From NCBI GenBank assembly GCA_944322945.1, contig CALUQN010000017.1, positions 1-49,470 of the forward strand: a stretch of 49,470 nucleotides of DNA, in the 5' to 3' direction. This document shows positions 33,410-42,106 of this stretch, in pieces. Numbering within the stretch: position 1 is the stretch's first letter; the number at the start of each line of letters is the position of its first letter. The notes beneath the pieces were generated by a model that worked only from the letters and a program-made list of their open reading frames with translations, was not told where the DNA came from and did no database searches. The position numbers were made by a program, and so were the translations under genes. This DNA comes from Candidatus Gastranaerophilales bacterium. GTDB lineage: Bacteria > Cyanobacteriota > Vampirovibrionia > Gastranaerophilales > Gastranaerophilaceae.

Positions 33410-34045
33410 TTATTTAATATAACCGCAGGCAGACCAGAGAACCCGCTTAAATTTTGCGGCAACCATAATTTTAATATTTGCGGTGGCGACTGCAGTGTAT
33501 GCGCCGGCGTCAAGTTTCGGGAAATAGTATGTATTATAAACAAGGTCGCTGCACAGTGATGAGTAGCGGAAAGAATAATTGGTATCTTTAAATGCTTTCG
33601 GAAATGTGATTGTGACAGTAGAATCCGCACTGTTGTTAGCTGCGGCAAGTCCGCCCTGCTCAATCCATTTGTCCGAATACAACCGGTACCAGGTAGAACC
33701 TGAACTGTATGCCGTGACAACAACCGCAGGACGGGTTGCCGAAACATTGTTTGTCGCAGTCCCGAACCAGGTTATTCCTTTTGTGGAAGAGGATGCAAGT
33801 GTTGTGACATTTGCAAAATTTTTATCGGCTTTGTTCGCCAGAGTAGTATCAATTTCGTTGAATTTTTCACTGTTTTCGGAGTCAGTAAGCTCCATATTAC
33901 CGGTTATTTCGTTATATTTCTGGTTAATATAATCTGTGTTTGACTGAATATGGTCGGCAACGGAGATGAAATTTGCGTTGACTTCCTGCGCCTTGGCCTT
34001 TGTACCGGGGACAAAGGTGTAGGGTATGATAGGATTAGTGCTCAT
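33410..34045 (-). CDS. Phage tail-fibre-like protein
   Basis: The 211-residue protein has the N-terminal pattern common in phage fibre and tip proteins (PYTFVPGTKAKAQEVNANF), a coiled-coil-like middle (NMELTDSENSEKFNEIDTTL), and a C-terminal domain with the fibre signature WIEQGG ... VTITFPKAFKDTNYSFRYSS. It would form a trimeric receptor-binding tip. No other phage, tailocin or integrase gene is nearby, so this is either a domesticated fragment or a cellular protein that borrowed the fold. It precedes the small helper-like gene. Confidence 0.72.
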   Translation of the reverse strand: MSTNPIIPYTFVPGTKAKAQEVNANFISVADHIQSNTDYINQKYNEITGNMELTDSENSEKFNEIDTTLANKADKNFANVTTLASSSTKGITWFGTATNNVSATRPAVVVTAYSSGSTWYRLYSDKWIEQGGLAAANNSADSTVTITFPKAFKDTNYSFRYSSLCSDLVYNTYYFPKLDAGAYTAVATANIKIMVAAKFKRVLWSACGYIK

Positions 34046-34230
34046 AAATTTTGCCTGAAATTCCTTTCCGGCAATTCTTTGTTGATGTGTGTGATAATAT
34101 ATTTTACCACGCGATTAAAAAATCCGTCAAGCCGATTTGTACACAGACGAGTCTTTAACGGAATAAGAAAAAATCATATCGAATGCCGAAATAACTCAAA
34201 TGCAGGATTATTTTTTGTATCGTGAGTTTA

Positions 34231-35496
34231 TCACTTCTGTGAATCAAAAAAGCTTGTGATTTTTTTGTACATATCCATAATGTCGCCCATGTCAAAACTT
34301 TCATAGGCATCTTTTGCGGCGGTTTTTGACTTCAAGCCGCAGGAATGCTCCAGCATATCACGGCAAATTTCAAATTTTTCTTTATCACTCATATTGTAAA
34401 ATTTACGGCATAATTCAGGACGGTTTTCCAATTTTGGCTTCATTTTGCCTCTTTGACCCTCCTGCCGCGTCATGTTGCTGTATTTGTACATTGCAGAGTC
34501 TTTTATCCGACGGAGTGTGTTTTCGGGCAAATTATTTACCAGAATTTTGCCGCCGCGGAGCATTTCAACAAAAAATCCCGCCTGGCATACTGCATTTTTC
34601 TTCTGCACATCAGGAATTTGTTCCGCTAAATCTATGTTAAATTGTCCGGCATGGAGGTAGCTGTCCCCTGTGTATAAAAGATTTTTTTTGTATTCGGCAA
34701 TTTTTTCCGGCGTCCTGAATTTCGGGAACAGTTCGTCAACTTCATCAAGAAGCTTCAAAATCTCTTCCATGCAGAATACTTCCGGATAATGCTCGCCCGT
34801 TGTCTCAACCAGCCGCTGATTTATGGAGCCGCCAAGTATGAAACGATTTACCCTTTCGCTGCAGGGTTTTTCTACCAGAACATACAATCCGTCGCAGTCG
34901 CTTCCGGGAAATCCAAGTCCGCGCCCGACAGAGCAGTTGCTGTCATAAGCCGCAAATAATACTCTGTTTCCTGTATCTTTTACCATATTATCCAGACCGG
35001 TCATAATTTCTTTATTTATATTGGCATTTATCCGTCCTAAATCAGGAAATCCTGTCATTCTGCAATATTCTTGGACAAAGGCTTTTTCTTCTTCCGGTTT
35101 CAGCCGGTTAAAAAACTCAAATAATATGCGTTTTGAATCCGGATTTGGCACCGTGCAGCATTTGTTCTCATCAACCTTCCATACATGCGCCGGCAAATCC
35201 CTGATGTGCTCCAGCCATTCCCTGCATTTTATTACCGCTTGCGGCGGAAGGTTTTCATAAATAATTTCTGGCAAAGCTTCCGCAGTTTTTATATCAGGCG
35301 CCTTCCCCCTGAATGCCTTCACCCCGGCATAACCGAGTACCGCAAGCCCCGCCAGGCTGCCGGTTAATATCGCTGCCCGTTGCAGGTTTGCGGAACTTTG
35401 AGTTTTATTCTGTCCGGCAGCTTGCTTTACAGGCTCGTTTTCTCGTACTGATTGCACGACGGATGTCAGATTAACTTGTTTTACCCCCGGTATCAT
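34231..35496 (-). CDS. Membrane-anchored protein with a possible nucleotidyltransferase motif
   Basis: The product of about 421 residues has an N-terminal polar segment, then one hydrophobic span (AAILTGSLAGLAVLGYAGVK near residue 45) and a large soluble domain. In it, SNCSVGRGLGFPGSDCDGLYV recalls the G-S...D-x-D active-site pattern of the polymerase-beta nucleotidyltransferase fold, with a strand-like DGLYVLVEK following. I cannot confirm the fold and do not recognise a family. I chose the ATG at 35496 (MIPGVKQ) because GGAG lies 12 bases upstream; an in-frame TTG at 35517 would add 7 residues. It stands apart from its neighbours by 80 bases upstream and 185 downstream; the 185-base gap holds nothing recognisable. 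Confidence 0.5.
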   Translation of the reverse strand: MIPGVKQVNLTSVVQSVRENEPVKQAAGQNKTQSSANLQRAAILTGSLAGLAVLGYAGVKAFRGKAPDIKTAEALPEIIYENLPPQAVIKCREWLEHIRDLPAHVWKVDENKCCTVPNPDSKRILFEFFNRLKPEEEKAFVQEYCRMTGFPDLGRINANINKEIMTGLDNMVKDTGNRVLFAAYDSNCSVGRGLGFPGSDCDGLYVLVEKPCSERVNRFILGGSINQRLVETTGEHYPEVFCMEEILKLLDEVDELFPKFRTPEKIAEYKKNLLYTGDSYLHAGQFNIDLAEQIPDVQKKNAVCQAGFFVEMLRGGKILVNNLPENTLRRIKDSAMYKYSNMTRQEGQRGKMKPKLENRPELCRKFYNMSDKEKFEICRDMLEHSCGLKSKTAAKDAYESFDMGDIMDMYKKITSFFDSQK

Positions 35497-35575
35497 ATTT
35501 ATACAAAACTCCAACAAAATTTTTTTTGCCAGTGAATTTTTGTCTGCCGGTACGGATTTTATTTGATAATTTTAT

Positions 35576-36193
35576 CTATTCCTGTGTATTTTCCGGCGTC
35601 TTTTCCACAGTATTTTCAGGTTCGTCTTCGGGTTTCTTTTTAACCCACGGATTGTATTTGTTCTTGTAGCGGACATAACAGAATGTTATCATCACTAAAA
35701 ATAACGGCGCCATTATCAGGATAAATTTTTTGCAAAATTCCACTATTACCGTACAGAATAAAGCTATCGTCCGGATTACGTGCATTGAGATGAATTTCGC
35801 ATAATCTTTGAAAAATAATTTGAATTTAAAGGCTTTAAAATAGCAGTTGCCGCGTTTGATAAACCCGGGCGAGTTTGCACAAACTCCGCCATATACATCC
35901 CAGGTGCAATTCTCTAGAGCTATGCTGTAGTCATTGATTGCATTTTGACATCTTGTATTTTCATACAAAAAATTTGCCCTGTCGTAGTATGCTTTTCTGT
36001 ATGCTTCAATATTTTTGTCATTCAGACCCTCTGAATTTACCCGCGCTATCTCATAGTTGTAATCAGATAGCGCATTCATGTAATCATTGTTGGGCTTCCA
36101 GGTGGTTTGCTCAATAAAATATGTTATCCAAACCCACGCTAGCATTGTGATGCAAATTATAATCCCAAAAATTATTTTTGTTCTTCTTTCCAT
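35576..36193 (-). CDS. Small membrane protein of unknown function
   Basis: The 205-residue protein has an N-terminal membrane segment (IIFGIIICITMLAWVWITYF), an external or cytoplasmic loop of about 100 residues with four cysteines (TRCQNAIN, LENCTWD, GGVCANS, RGNCYFK), and two further hydrophobic stretches (HVIRTIALFCTVIVEF and KFILIMAPLFLVMITFCY). It ends in an acidic, proline-rich tail (KKPEDEPENTVEKTPENTQE). An AGAGGTAAT ribosome binding site and the 9-base gap to the preceding gene indicate cotranscription with the TIGR02757 gene. I recognise no family. Confidence 0.65.
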   Translation of the reverse strand: MERRTKIIFGIIICITMLAWVWITYFIEQTTWKPNNDYMNALSDYNYEIARVNSEGLNDKNIEAYRKAYYDRANFLYENTRCQNAINDYSIALENCTWDVYGGVCANSPGFIKRGNCYFKAFKFKLFFKDYAKFISMHVIRTIALFCTVIVEFCKKFILIMAPLFLVMITFCYVRYKNKYNPWVKKKPEDEPENTVEKTPENTQE

Positions 36194-36202
36194 ATTACCT
36201 CT

Positions 36203-36949
36203 TTACTTTTCCGAAACTCCGTAGCCAAACATAGCAAAGTCATACTTTACCGGATCATTAGAATCAAATGTCCGTAATTTTTCTGTTAATTCCAACACTG
36301 ATTTAAAATCATTTGATGTTCTTGTCAAAAGCCCCATTTCTCTTGATATTCTTGCAACATGCACATCCAGCGGAATTAAAAGCTCTGATGAGGGCATAAA
36401 ATTCCAAATCCCGAAATCCACAGGAGGTTTTCTTACCATCCACCGCAAAAACATACACATTCTCTTCATTGCGCCGCCTTTTTCAGGATTCGGTATCATA
36501 AAATAAAACCCCTGACCGGCATTCTTGCCGGCTCTTGAATAAAAATAATCCGATACAGGCTTGAACATTTTTGTACTGCCGCAGGTTTGGTAGCCGTATT
36601 TGAAAAGCTCTTCCAGCCCGCCGTCTTTTAGGTACAGCTCTTTCATTATTTTGAAAATCTCAACGAAATCTTCTGTTCTGCCAAAACGATAATTGAAATC
36701 ACCGATTATTTTTGGCTCAAAGTTTGTTATAAAATTGTACGGCTCGTTATTTGCCATATTGAAAAGCTCATCCAATTTTTTTACAAAAACCTTGCGGCTG
36801 CCGTACGCTACAAGAGAAGAGATAAATCCTGCTATTTCTATATCTTTTTTTTCACTGAAACGGTGCGGCAGACTGACCGGGTCTGCCCAGATAAATTCAG
36901 GATTTTCATACTGTTTTACAAGCTCATCTATCTTTTCTTTTGTAATCAT
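36203..36949 (-). CDS. TIGR02757 (DUF2400) family protein
   Basis: The 248-residue protein matches a widespread but uncharacterised family: ADPVSLPHRFSEKKDIEIAGFISSLVAYGSR near the start, an FLRWMVRKPPVDFGIW segment, and PLDVHVARISREMGLL and DPVKYDFAMFGYGV near the end. The helical pattern with a PLDxHVxR stretch resembles helix-hairpin-helix DNA glycosylases, an inference already made for this family by similarity. Its ATG overlaps the tadA stop by 4 bases (ATGA), so it is coupled to it. Confidence 0.85.
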   Translation of the reverse strand: MITKEKIDELVKQYENPEFIWADPVSLPHRFSEKKDIEIAGFISSLVAYGSRKVFVKKLDELFNMANNEPYNFITNFEPKIIGDFNYRFGRTEDFVEIFKIMKELYLKDGGLEELFKYGYQTCGSTKMFKPVSDYFYSRAGKNAGQGFYFMIPNPEKGGAMKRMCMFLRWMVRKPPVDFGIWNFMPSSELLIPLDVHVARISREMGLLTRTSNDFKSVLELTEKLRTFDSNDPVKYDFAMFGYGVSEK

Positions 36950-37365
36950 CTAATCACCTGAAAGAACTTTTCAAGTATTATATCACATTTTTCTTCCATA
37001 ATGCCACCGTAAACTTTTAATTTTGAATTACAAAAAGTTCGAAGGTCAATTTTGGAGCCGAGAGCGCCGTATTGCAGGTCATAAGAGCCAAAGTAAACGG
37101 CTTTAAGCCTTGATTGAATTATAGCCCACGCGCACATCGGGCACGGCTCCAGCGTAACATACATTTCACAGTCCTCAAGCCGCCAGTTGTTAAGTTTTTT
37201 TTCCGCCGCTCTGATTGCGAGAATTTCTGCGTGCGCTGTTACATCAGAATCTTTTTCTTTTGAATTTACCGCAGAGGAAATTACCTCGCCGTCTTTTACA
37301 ATTACTGCCGCAACAGGGATTTCGCCGTTAACTTTTTTCGCTAATTCTATCGCTCTTTCCATCAT
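36946..37365 (-). CDS. tadA: Nucleoside deaminase, tRNA adenosine(34) deaminase-like
   Basis: The predicted role is conversion of adenosine 34 to inosine in tRNA-Arg. The 139-residue protein has the zinc-deaminase motifs TAHAEILAIRAAEKK (HAE) and TLEPCPMCAWAII (PCxxC), plus YVTLEPC and AVYFGSYDLQYGALGS as in TadA. It is short at the N-terminus relative to E. coli TadA. The start overlaps the end of the sensor-kinase gene by 38 bases; a second ATG follows immediately. A related guanine-type deaminase cannot be excluded from motifs alone. Confidence 0.85.
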   Translation of the reverse strand: MMERAIELAKKVNGEIPVAAVIVKDGEVISSAVNSKEKDSDVTAHAEILAIRAAEKKLNNWRLEDCEMYVTLEPCPMCAWAIIQSRLKAVYFGSYDLQYGALGSKIDLRTFCNSKLKVYGGIMEEKCDIILEKFFQVIR

Positions 37366-39055
37366 CTTTTTGTTCTTCTTCCACGCTTGTCAAATCAAAT
37401 TCAAGGCTTACGCAAAATCCGCATTCTTTAGTTGAAGAAAGACTGATTTTTCCGTTCATAGCTTCCACAAGACCTTTTACAATAAACAATCCCAATCCTG
37501 TTCCGCGGGTCGTGCGGGTTGTGTTGTCATCAAGCCTTATAAACTTTTCAAAAAGTTTGTTCAGTTTATGTTTCGGAATAACAGGACAATCGTTTTTCAC
37601 CTGAATGTAGGCTCTTTTGTCATCATAATTTGTATCCACAATAATTGGTGTCTCAGGCTCGGCATATTTTACCGCATTTTCCAAAAGGTTAACAAAAACC
37701 TGCTCAAGCCTGCCCTTATCCCCCAGAATAAACGGAAAATCTTCGGTTATGTTTATGATAATTTCTTTGTCCTCTTTGCTTTTCAATAGATTTTTGGACG
37801 AAACAAGCACCTCCGGCAGCCAGACTGGCTCCATAACAGTACGCAGACGCATTCCGTCTATATCCGGAATAGTCAGCAAGTCCTCAATCATTCTTTTAAG
37901 CCGTTCTGATTGGGTTTTTATGATGCGGAGGGATTTTTGGCGGGTTTCCTCATCAATTTTGATATCCTGCCGCAAAAGTCGTGTTGTGTAACCTTGAATA
38001 CTTGTCAGCGGCGTGCGAAGTTCGTGGCTTACGGTGTCAATCAGGTTTGAGCGGAATTCATTCAGCTGCTTCAGCTCTTTATTATTCTTTTTTAGCTGCA
38101 GATATGACTTATGAATTTCACTTGCCATACGGTTAAACTCAAAAGCCAAAAATACAATTTCGTGAGGGGTAAACACTGTTGTCAAAAGCCTTATCTGTCG
38201 CTCGTAATTACCTTTTGATATTGCGATAATTCCTTTAAAGAGCTGTCTTATGTTGATATAGAGATAATACGTGTACAATGCGGTCACAAACATTATGGCA
38301 AAAGTCGCCATAAGAACAGATAATATAATTTTTGCCCTGTTATCAGTGATTGCGTGGCGGGTAATCTTTTCCGTTGTATTTACTATGATGGTAATTTTCG
38401 GGTCTGCTTTTTTTACATAAACAATCGGCTGGTTTTTTATGTCACCGAAGATTACAGGAGTGTCAAGAACGGAATATTTCGGCAAAAGGCTCATTGTCTC
38501 GCTGAAAACTTTGTCCGTATAGTTGTGGGAAGCTATCAGCCTGCCGTCATCCATCAAAACATATATCTGCCGCTTGTCATCCTGCAATGACCGGAACAAA
38601 ACGCCGTTGATTGCTTCTGTTGTGTATGTTGCCACCAGATAATCATTATTTTTAAGCTGAACATATACTGTTGCTTTTTTATCTTTCTTATTACGTTCAT
38701 GTATTGCGTCAAGTTCAGCCTGATATTTTACAATCTCAAGTTTTTCACAATAATCCAAATCTTTTATAATTTTGTTCAGGTATTTTATCTTTGCCTCACG
38801 GGTTGGAAAGTAATTAAGAGTTGAGGCAACCTGCTCAAGAATCTGCTTAACGGATTCAGTAAAAAAATCTATTTCATCGGAGACCATATTTGCGATTAAG
38901 ACAGCGGATTCTCTGAGCTGGGAACGCACTGACTGCTGGTTAATATTGTTAATAATAAACCCGCTGATTGTCATCGGAATAAGAACGGCAAAAAATAAGA
39001 CGATGCCGATTTGTTCAACAATTTTGAGACGTTTAAACTTAAAAAATTCTGCCAC
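37328..39055 (-). CDS. Membrane sensor histidine kinase
   Basis: The 575-residue kinase has a membrane segment near residues 15-38 (IGIVLFFAVLIPMTISGFII), an extracytoplasmic sensor of about 200 residues in the Cache style, a second span near 240-265 (IILSVLMATFAIMFVTALYT), a HAMP-like linker, and the phosphoacceptor helix DTVSHELRTPLTSIQGY. ATPase motifs follow: QVFVNLLENAVKYAE (N box), and RGTGLGLFIVKGLVEAMNGK (G box). It lies 16 bases behind the response-regulator gene and overlaps tadA. The ligand is unknown. Confidence 0.92.
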   Translation of the reverse strand: MAEFFKFKRLKIVEQIGIVLFFAVLIPMTISGFIINNINQQSVRSQLRESAVLIANMVSDEIDFFTESVKQILEQVASTLNYFPTREAKIKYLNKIIKDLDYCEKLEIVKYQAELDAIHERNKKDKKATVYVQLKNNDYLVATYTTEAINGVLFRSLQDDKRQIYVLMDDGRLIASHNYTDKVFSETMSLLPKYSVLDTPVIFGDIKNQPIVYVKKADPKITIIVNTTEKITRHAITDNRAKIILSVLMATFAIMFVTALYTYYLYINIRQLFKGIIAISKGNYERQIRLLTTVFTPHEIVFLAFEFNRMASEIHKSYLQLKKNNKELKQLNEFRSNLIDTVSHELRTPLTSIQGYTTRLLRQDIKIDEETRQKSLRIIKTQSERLKRMIEDLLTIPDIDGMRLRTVMEPVWLPEVLVSSKNLLKSKEDKEIIINITEDFPFILGDKGRLEQVFVNLLENAVKYAEPETPIIVDTNYDDKRAYIQVKNDCPVIPKHKLNKLFEKFIRLDDNTTRTTRGTGLGLFIVKGLVEAMNGKISLSSTKECGFCVSLEFDLTSVEEEQKDDGKSDRISEKS

Positions 39056-39071
39056 TTAACCTGCTTTTCTT

Positions 39072-39785
39072 TTATTCTTCCGCAAACGGAGTAAGCTTGT
39101 AGCCGACGTTAGTAACCGTATGGAGATATTTAGGCTCTTTTGCGTTCGGTTCAATTTTATTACGCAGCCCGCCCACGTGAACACGAAGCATTCTCACATC
39201 GTCGTTGCTGTCGTAACCCCAAACTTCATCAAGAAGAGTTGCCAAAGTCACCGGATTGTTAAAATGCTGCATAAGACAGTAAAGAATTTCAAATTCCGTC
39301 GGAGTGAGCTTAACTTTTTTATTAACAACAACGCACTCAAGAGTTTCCGGAAAAATTTGTATATCGCCGACGTTGAGCACTTCATCCGAGAGTGAATTCT
39401 TATCTTCAATCTGGTTGCGGCGCAGCAAAACTCTTATACGCAGCAAGACTTCCTGTATATCAAAAGGTTTGACAAGGTAATCGTCCGCACCGCAGTCAAA
39501 TCCTTCGGTTTTGTCATCAATAGTGCCTTTGGCAGTCAGCATAAGTATAGGTATAGCGAGTTTTGCCTGCCGGATATTTTTGCAGACATCAAACCCGTTC
39601 ATCTTTGGCATCATTACATCAAGAAGTATCAAGTCGTAAGTATTGTTTAAGGCTTTGTGAAGCCCTTCCATACCGTCTTTTGCGGTATCGACAAAATACC
39701 CGCTTTGAGCCACATCAAATTCCAACAGTTCTCTGATTTCATCATCATCATCGACTATCAAAATCCGTTTTTGCATATCTGCCAT
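39072..39785 (-). CDS. OmpR/PhoB-family response regulator
   Basis: The DNA-binding partner of the following kinase, about 237 residues. The receiver domain shows the acidic pocket DDDDE, the phosphoacceptor LILLDVMMPKMNG, the TAKG switch and the conserved Lys in DYLVKPFD. The C-terminal winged helix carries LTPTEFEILYCLMQHFNNPV and VRMLRVHVGGLRNKIEP, ending VTNVGYKL. I chose the ATG at 39785 (MADMQKR) because AGAGGGG lies just upstream; an open extension to 39836 exists. Regulator first, kinase second is the usual order. Confidence 0.93.
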   Translation of the reverse strand: MADMQKRILIVDDDDEIRELLEFDVAQSGYFVDTAKDGMEGLHKALNNTYDLILLDVMMPKMNGFDVCKNIRQAKLAIPILMLTAKGTIDDKTEGFDCGADDYLVKPFDIQEVLLRIRVLLRRNQIEDKNSLSDEVLNVGDIQIFPETLECVVVNKKVKLTPTEFEILYCLMQHFNNPVTLATLLDEVWGYDSNDDVRMLRVHVGGLRNKIEPNAKEPKYLHTVTNVGYKLTPFAEE

Positions 39786-39953
39786 ACGAAAACCCCTCTT
39801 TTTTATAATTTTAGCGGAACAAAGGATTATTTTCAACTTTTTATAAAGATTTATAAAATATTATATAAGGCAAAGACTGCTTTTTACCTGGCTGGCGGGA
39901 AACAGAAAATTTGTGAATATTCCGCGTTTGTCAAAATGTATTTCATTTAACAA

Positions 39954-39990
39954 AAACGCTCCTTGAACTTTTCAAAGAGCGCTTTTCGTT
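39954..39990 (-). terminator. Strong terminator of the rubrerythrin gene
   Basis: Read on the minus strand, GCGCTC-TTTGAA and TTCAA-GGAGCG form a long stem with a short AAG loop, followed by TTTTTG. It begins about 25 bases after the rubrerythrin stop codon. Confidence 0.85.
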
Positions 39991-40013
39991 TTTGTTAATC
40001 ATTTCGTTTCAAA

Positions 40014-40553
40014 CTATGAAAAATATCTTTTCAAAAGTCCGTCGAAACCTTTACCGTGGCGAGCTTCATCCTTAGCCATTTCATGAACTGTATCGTGAAT
40101 AGCGTCGTAGCCTAATTGTTTAGCGCGTGCAGCGATTGCAAGTTTGCCTTCGCAAGCACCGTGTTCAGCTTCTGCGCGGAGTTCAAGATTTTTCTTTGTA
40201 GAATCTGTAACAACTTCACCGAGAAGTTCTGCAAATTTTGCTGCGTGTTCTGCTTCTTCAAATGCGTATCTTTTGTATGCTTCCGCAATTTCAGGATAGC
40301 CTTCTCTTTCAGCTACTCTTGACATTGCAAGATACATACCGACTTCTGTGCATTCTCCGTTGAAGTGTGCTCTCAATCCTTCCATAACTTCTGCATCTTC
40401 AACTTTTCCGTCGCCTACTTTATGTTCGCAAGCATATACTTTTGCGCCGCCGCCAACTTCTTTGAATGTTGTTGCTCCGCATAACGGGCATTTTTCCGGT
40501 GCTTTGTCAGCTTCTGTTGACCAGCCGCATACTGTACATACAAATTTTGCCAT
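40014..40553 (-). CDS. Reverse-type rubrerythrin (rubredoxin domain first)
   Basis: This cytoplasmic non-haem iron protein reduces hydrogen peroxide in anaerobes. The N-terminal rubredoxin-like zinc/iron site is CTVCGW ... CPLCGA (residues 6-27), followed by a ferritin-like di-iron domain with E/H ligands in [37 protein letters not shown] and [12 protein letters not shown]. Rubredoxin preceding the di-iron domain is the reverse rubrerythrin arrangement of Clostridia. A strong RBS (AAGGTGG) and a TAGTATAAT box precede it, and a terminator follows, so it is a single-gene unit. Confidence 0.92.
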   Translation of the reverse strand: MAKFVCTVCGWSTEADKAPEKCPLCGATTFKEVGGGAKVYACEHKVGDGKVEDAEVMEGLRAHFNGECTEVGMYLAMSRVAEREGYPEIAEAYKRYAFEEAEHAAKFAELLGEVVTDSTKKNLELRAEAEHGACEGKLAIAARAKQLGYDAIHDTVHEMAKDEARHGKGFDGLLKRYFS

Positions 40554-40703
40554 TATTAACCACCTTTCTTTTTCAAGTACATATTTGATTATACTATTAA
40601 AATTTTTATTTGTAAAGTAAGAATTATTCTCATTTTTTAAAATTTGTTACATTCTGCAGGGCATTTTTATGATAAAATTGAACGGTAAAGAGGGGGAAAT
40701 AAG

Positions 40704-41681
40704 ATGAAAGCAGTAGTATTTAACGAAGGATTGAAGCTAGTCAAAGATTACAAAAAGCCGGAGCCTAAAAAGGGGGAAGCACTGGTCAGGGTGACACTTG
40801 CCGGAATTTGTAATACGGATTACGAAATAACCAAAGGGTATATGGGATATAAAGGTATATTGGGTCATGAAGCCGTCGGGATTGTGGAAGAGATAAACGA
40901 CGAAGACCAATCTTTGCTCGGCAAACGGGTTGTCGCAGAAATCAGCTACGGCTGCAAGGAGCCTGATTGTAAGTGGTGTGCGGAGAAGCTTTACAGACAT
41001 TGTCCGAACCGTCACACACTCGGTATATGGCAAAAGGACGGAGTTTTTTGTGAATATTTTACTATGCCTTTGGAAGTTTTGTTTGAAGTGCCGGAAAATG
41101 TGGAAGATGAGCAGGCAGTATTTGTGGAGCCGCTTGCCGCTGCAATAGAAATTACAGAGCAGCTGCATATCAAACCGATGGACAGGGTTGTAATTCTGGG
41201 TGACGGAAAGCTCGGATTAATTACGGCGCTTGCATTGAATGCGTTGAATATAAACGTTACACTTGTCGGGAAACATCAAAATAAGCTTGATATCGCAAAA
41301 GCGCAGGGTGTTTCAGTTAAGCTTTTGAATGAATTTGAAATAAAGAAAGAATATGATGTTGTAGTAGAAGCAACGGGGTCGGTATCTGGGTTTGAAACAG
41401 CGCTGGCGCTCACAAAGCCGCGAGGTGTTCTGGTATTGAAAAGCACTGTTGCCGCGTCAAAAGAGTTCAACCTTGCGCCTATTGTAATTGATGAAATTAC
41501 GGTATTAGGTTCGCGGTGCGGACAGTTTCCGCCGGCATTACGGCTGCTGCAGTCAGGACGGATTGACCTTAAACCGATGATTTCCGCATCATATTCAGTT
41601 GATGATGCGATAGAAGCTTTTGAGAAAAACAAAGAAAAAGACGTCTTAAAAGTCCTTTTGAAATTTTCCATAAGTGATTAG
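40704..41681 (+). CDS. Zinc-dependent medium-chain alcohol/sugar dehydrogenase
   Basis: This NAD(P)-dependent oxidoreductase of 325 residues has the catalytic zinc ligands ICNTDYE and LGHEAVG, a structural zinc cluster variant (CKEPDCKWCAEKLYRHC), FVEPLAAAIEI, and the Rossmann motif VVILGDGKLGLITALAL with the D of the second strand replaced by VGKH, favouring NADPH or an unusual cofactor preference. The substrate is not readable from the sequence. RBS AGAGGGGGAAA precedes the ATG. It is a single gene followed by a 1.3-kb repeat region. Confidence 0.88.
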   Translation: MKAVVFNEGLKLVKDYKKPEPKKGEALVRVTLAGICNTDYEITKGYMGYKGILGHEAVGIVEEINDEDQSLLGKRVVAEISYGCKEPDCKWCAEKLYRHCPNRHTLGIWQKDGVFCEYFTMPLEVLFEVPENVEDEQAVFVEPLAAAIEITEQLHIKPMDRVVILGDGKLGLITALALNALNINVTLVGKHQNKLDIAKAQGVSVKLLNEFEIKKEYDVVVEATGSVSGFETALALTKPRGVLVLKSTVAASKEFNLAPIVIDEITVLGSRCGQFPPALRLLQSGRIDLKPMISASYSVDDAIEAFEKNKEKDVLKVLLKFSISD

Positions 41682-41705
41682 GGAGTAGACCTTTATATTA
41701 AAATG

Positions 41706-41960
41706 TCATCCTGAAAGCGTAGAAAATCTGTTTAAAAAAAGACTTTAGGACGTTAAGACGTTAGGACGCTAAGTTCATTTCACCCTCTCCTAAATTAGGA
41801 GAGGGGTAGGGGTGAGGTCTTACTTTCATCCTGAAAGCGTAGAAAATCCGTTTAAAAAAAGACGTTAGGACGATAAGACGTTAGGACGCTAAGTTCATTT
41901 CACCCTCTCCTAAATTAGGAGAGGGGTAGGGGTGAGGTCTTACTTTCATCCTGAAAGCGT
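41706..41960 (+). repeat. 120-bp tandem duplication
   Basis: TCATCCTGAAAGCGTAGAAA recurs at 41706, 41826 and 41946. Each full unit contains GTTTAAAAAAAGAC, decamer-like repeats (GACGTTAGGACG, GACGTTAAGACG) and a CCTCTCCTAAATTAGGAGAGG hairpin. The two full units differ at only a few positions, so the duplication is recent. The third copy is partial and runs into a different repeat block. Confidence 0.85.
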
Positions 41961-42106
41961 AGAAAACCGTTTTTTTTTTGAAAAACGTGATTTTCGAGCT
42001 GTTCAGGATCTTGCCGTGCGGAAAATCTTGCCAGCTCTTCACAAGCTAAGACCCTGAAATAAATTCAGGGTGACAATAAGTAGGTCAGGCATTGCCTGAC
42101 AGCATT

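Noticed and set aside
33037-35496. Prophage region
   Set aside because: Only one fibre-like gene and a possible helper are phage-like; no integrase, capsid, portal, terminase or lysis gene is present.
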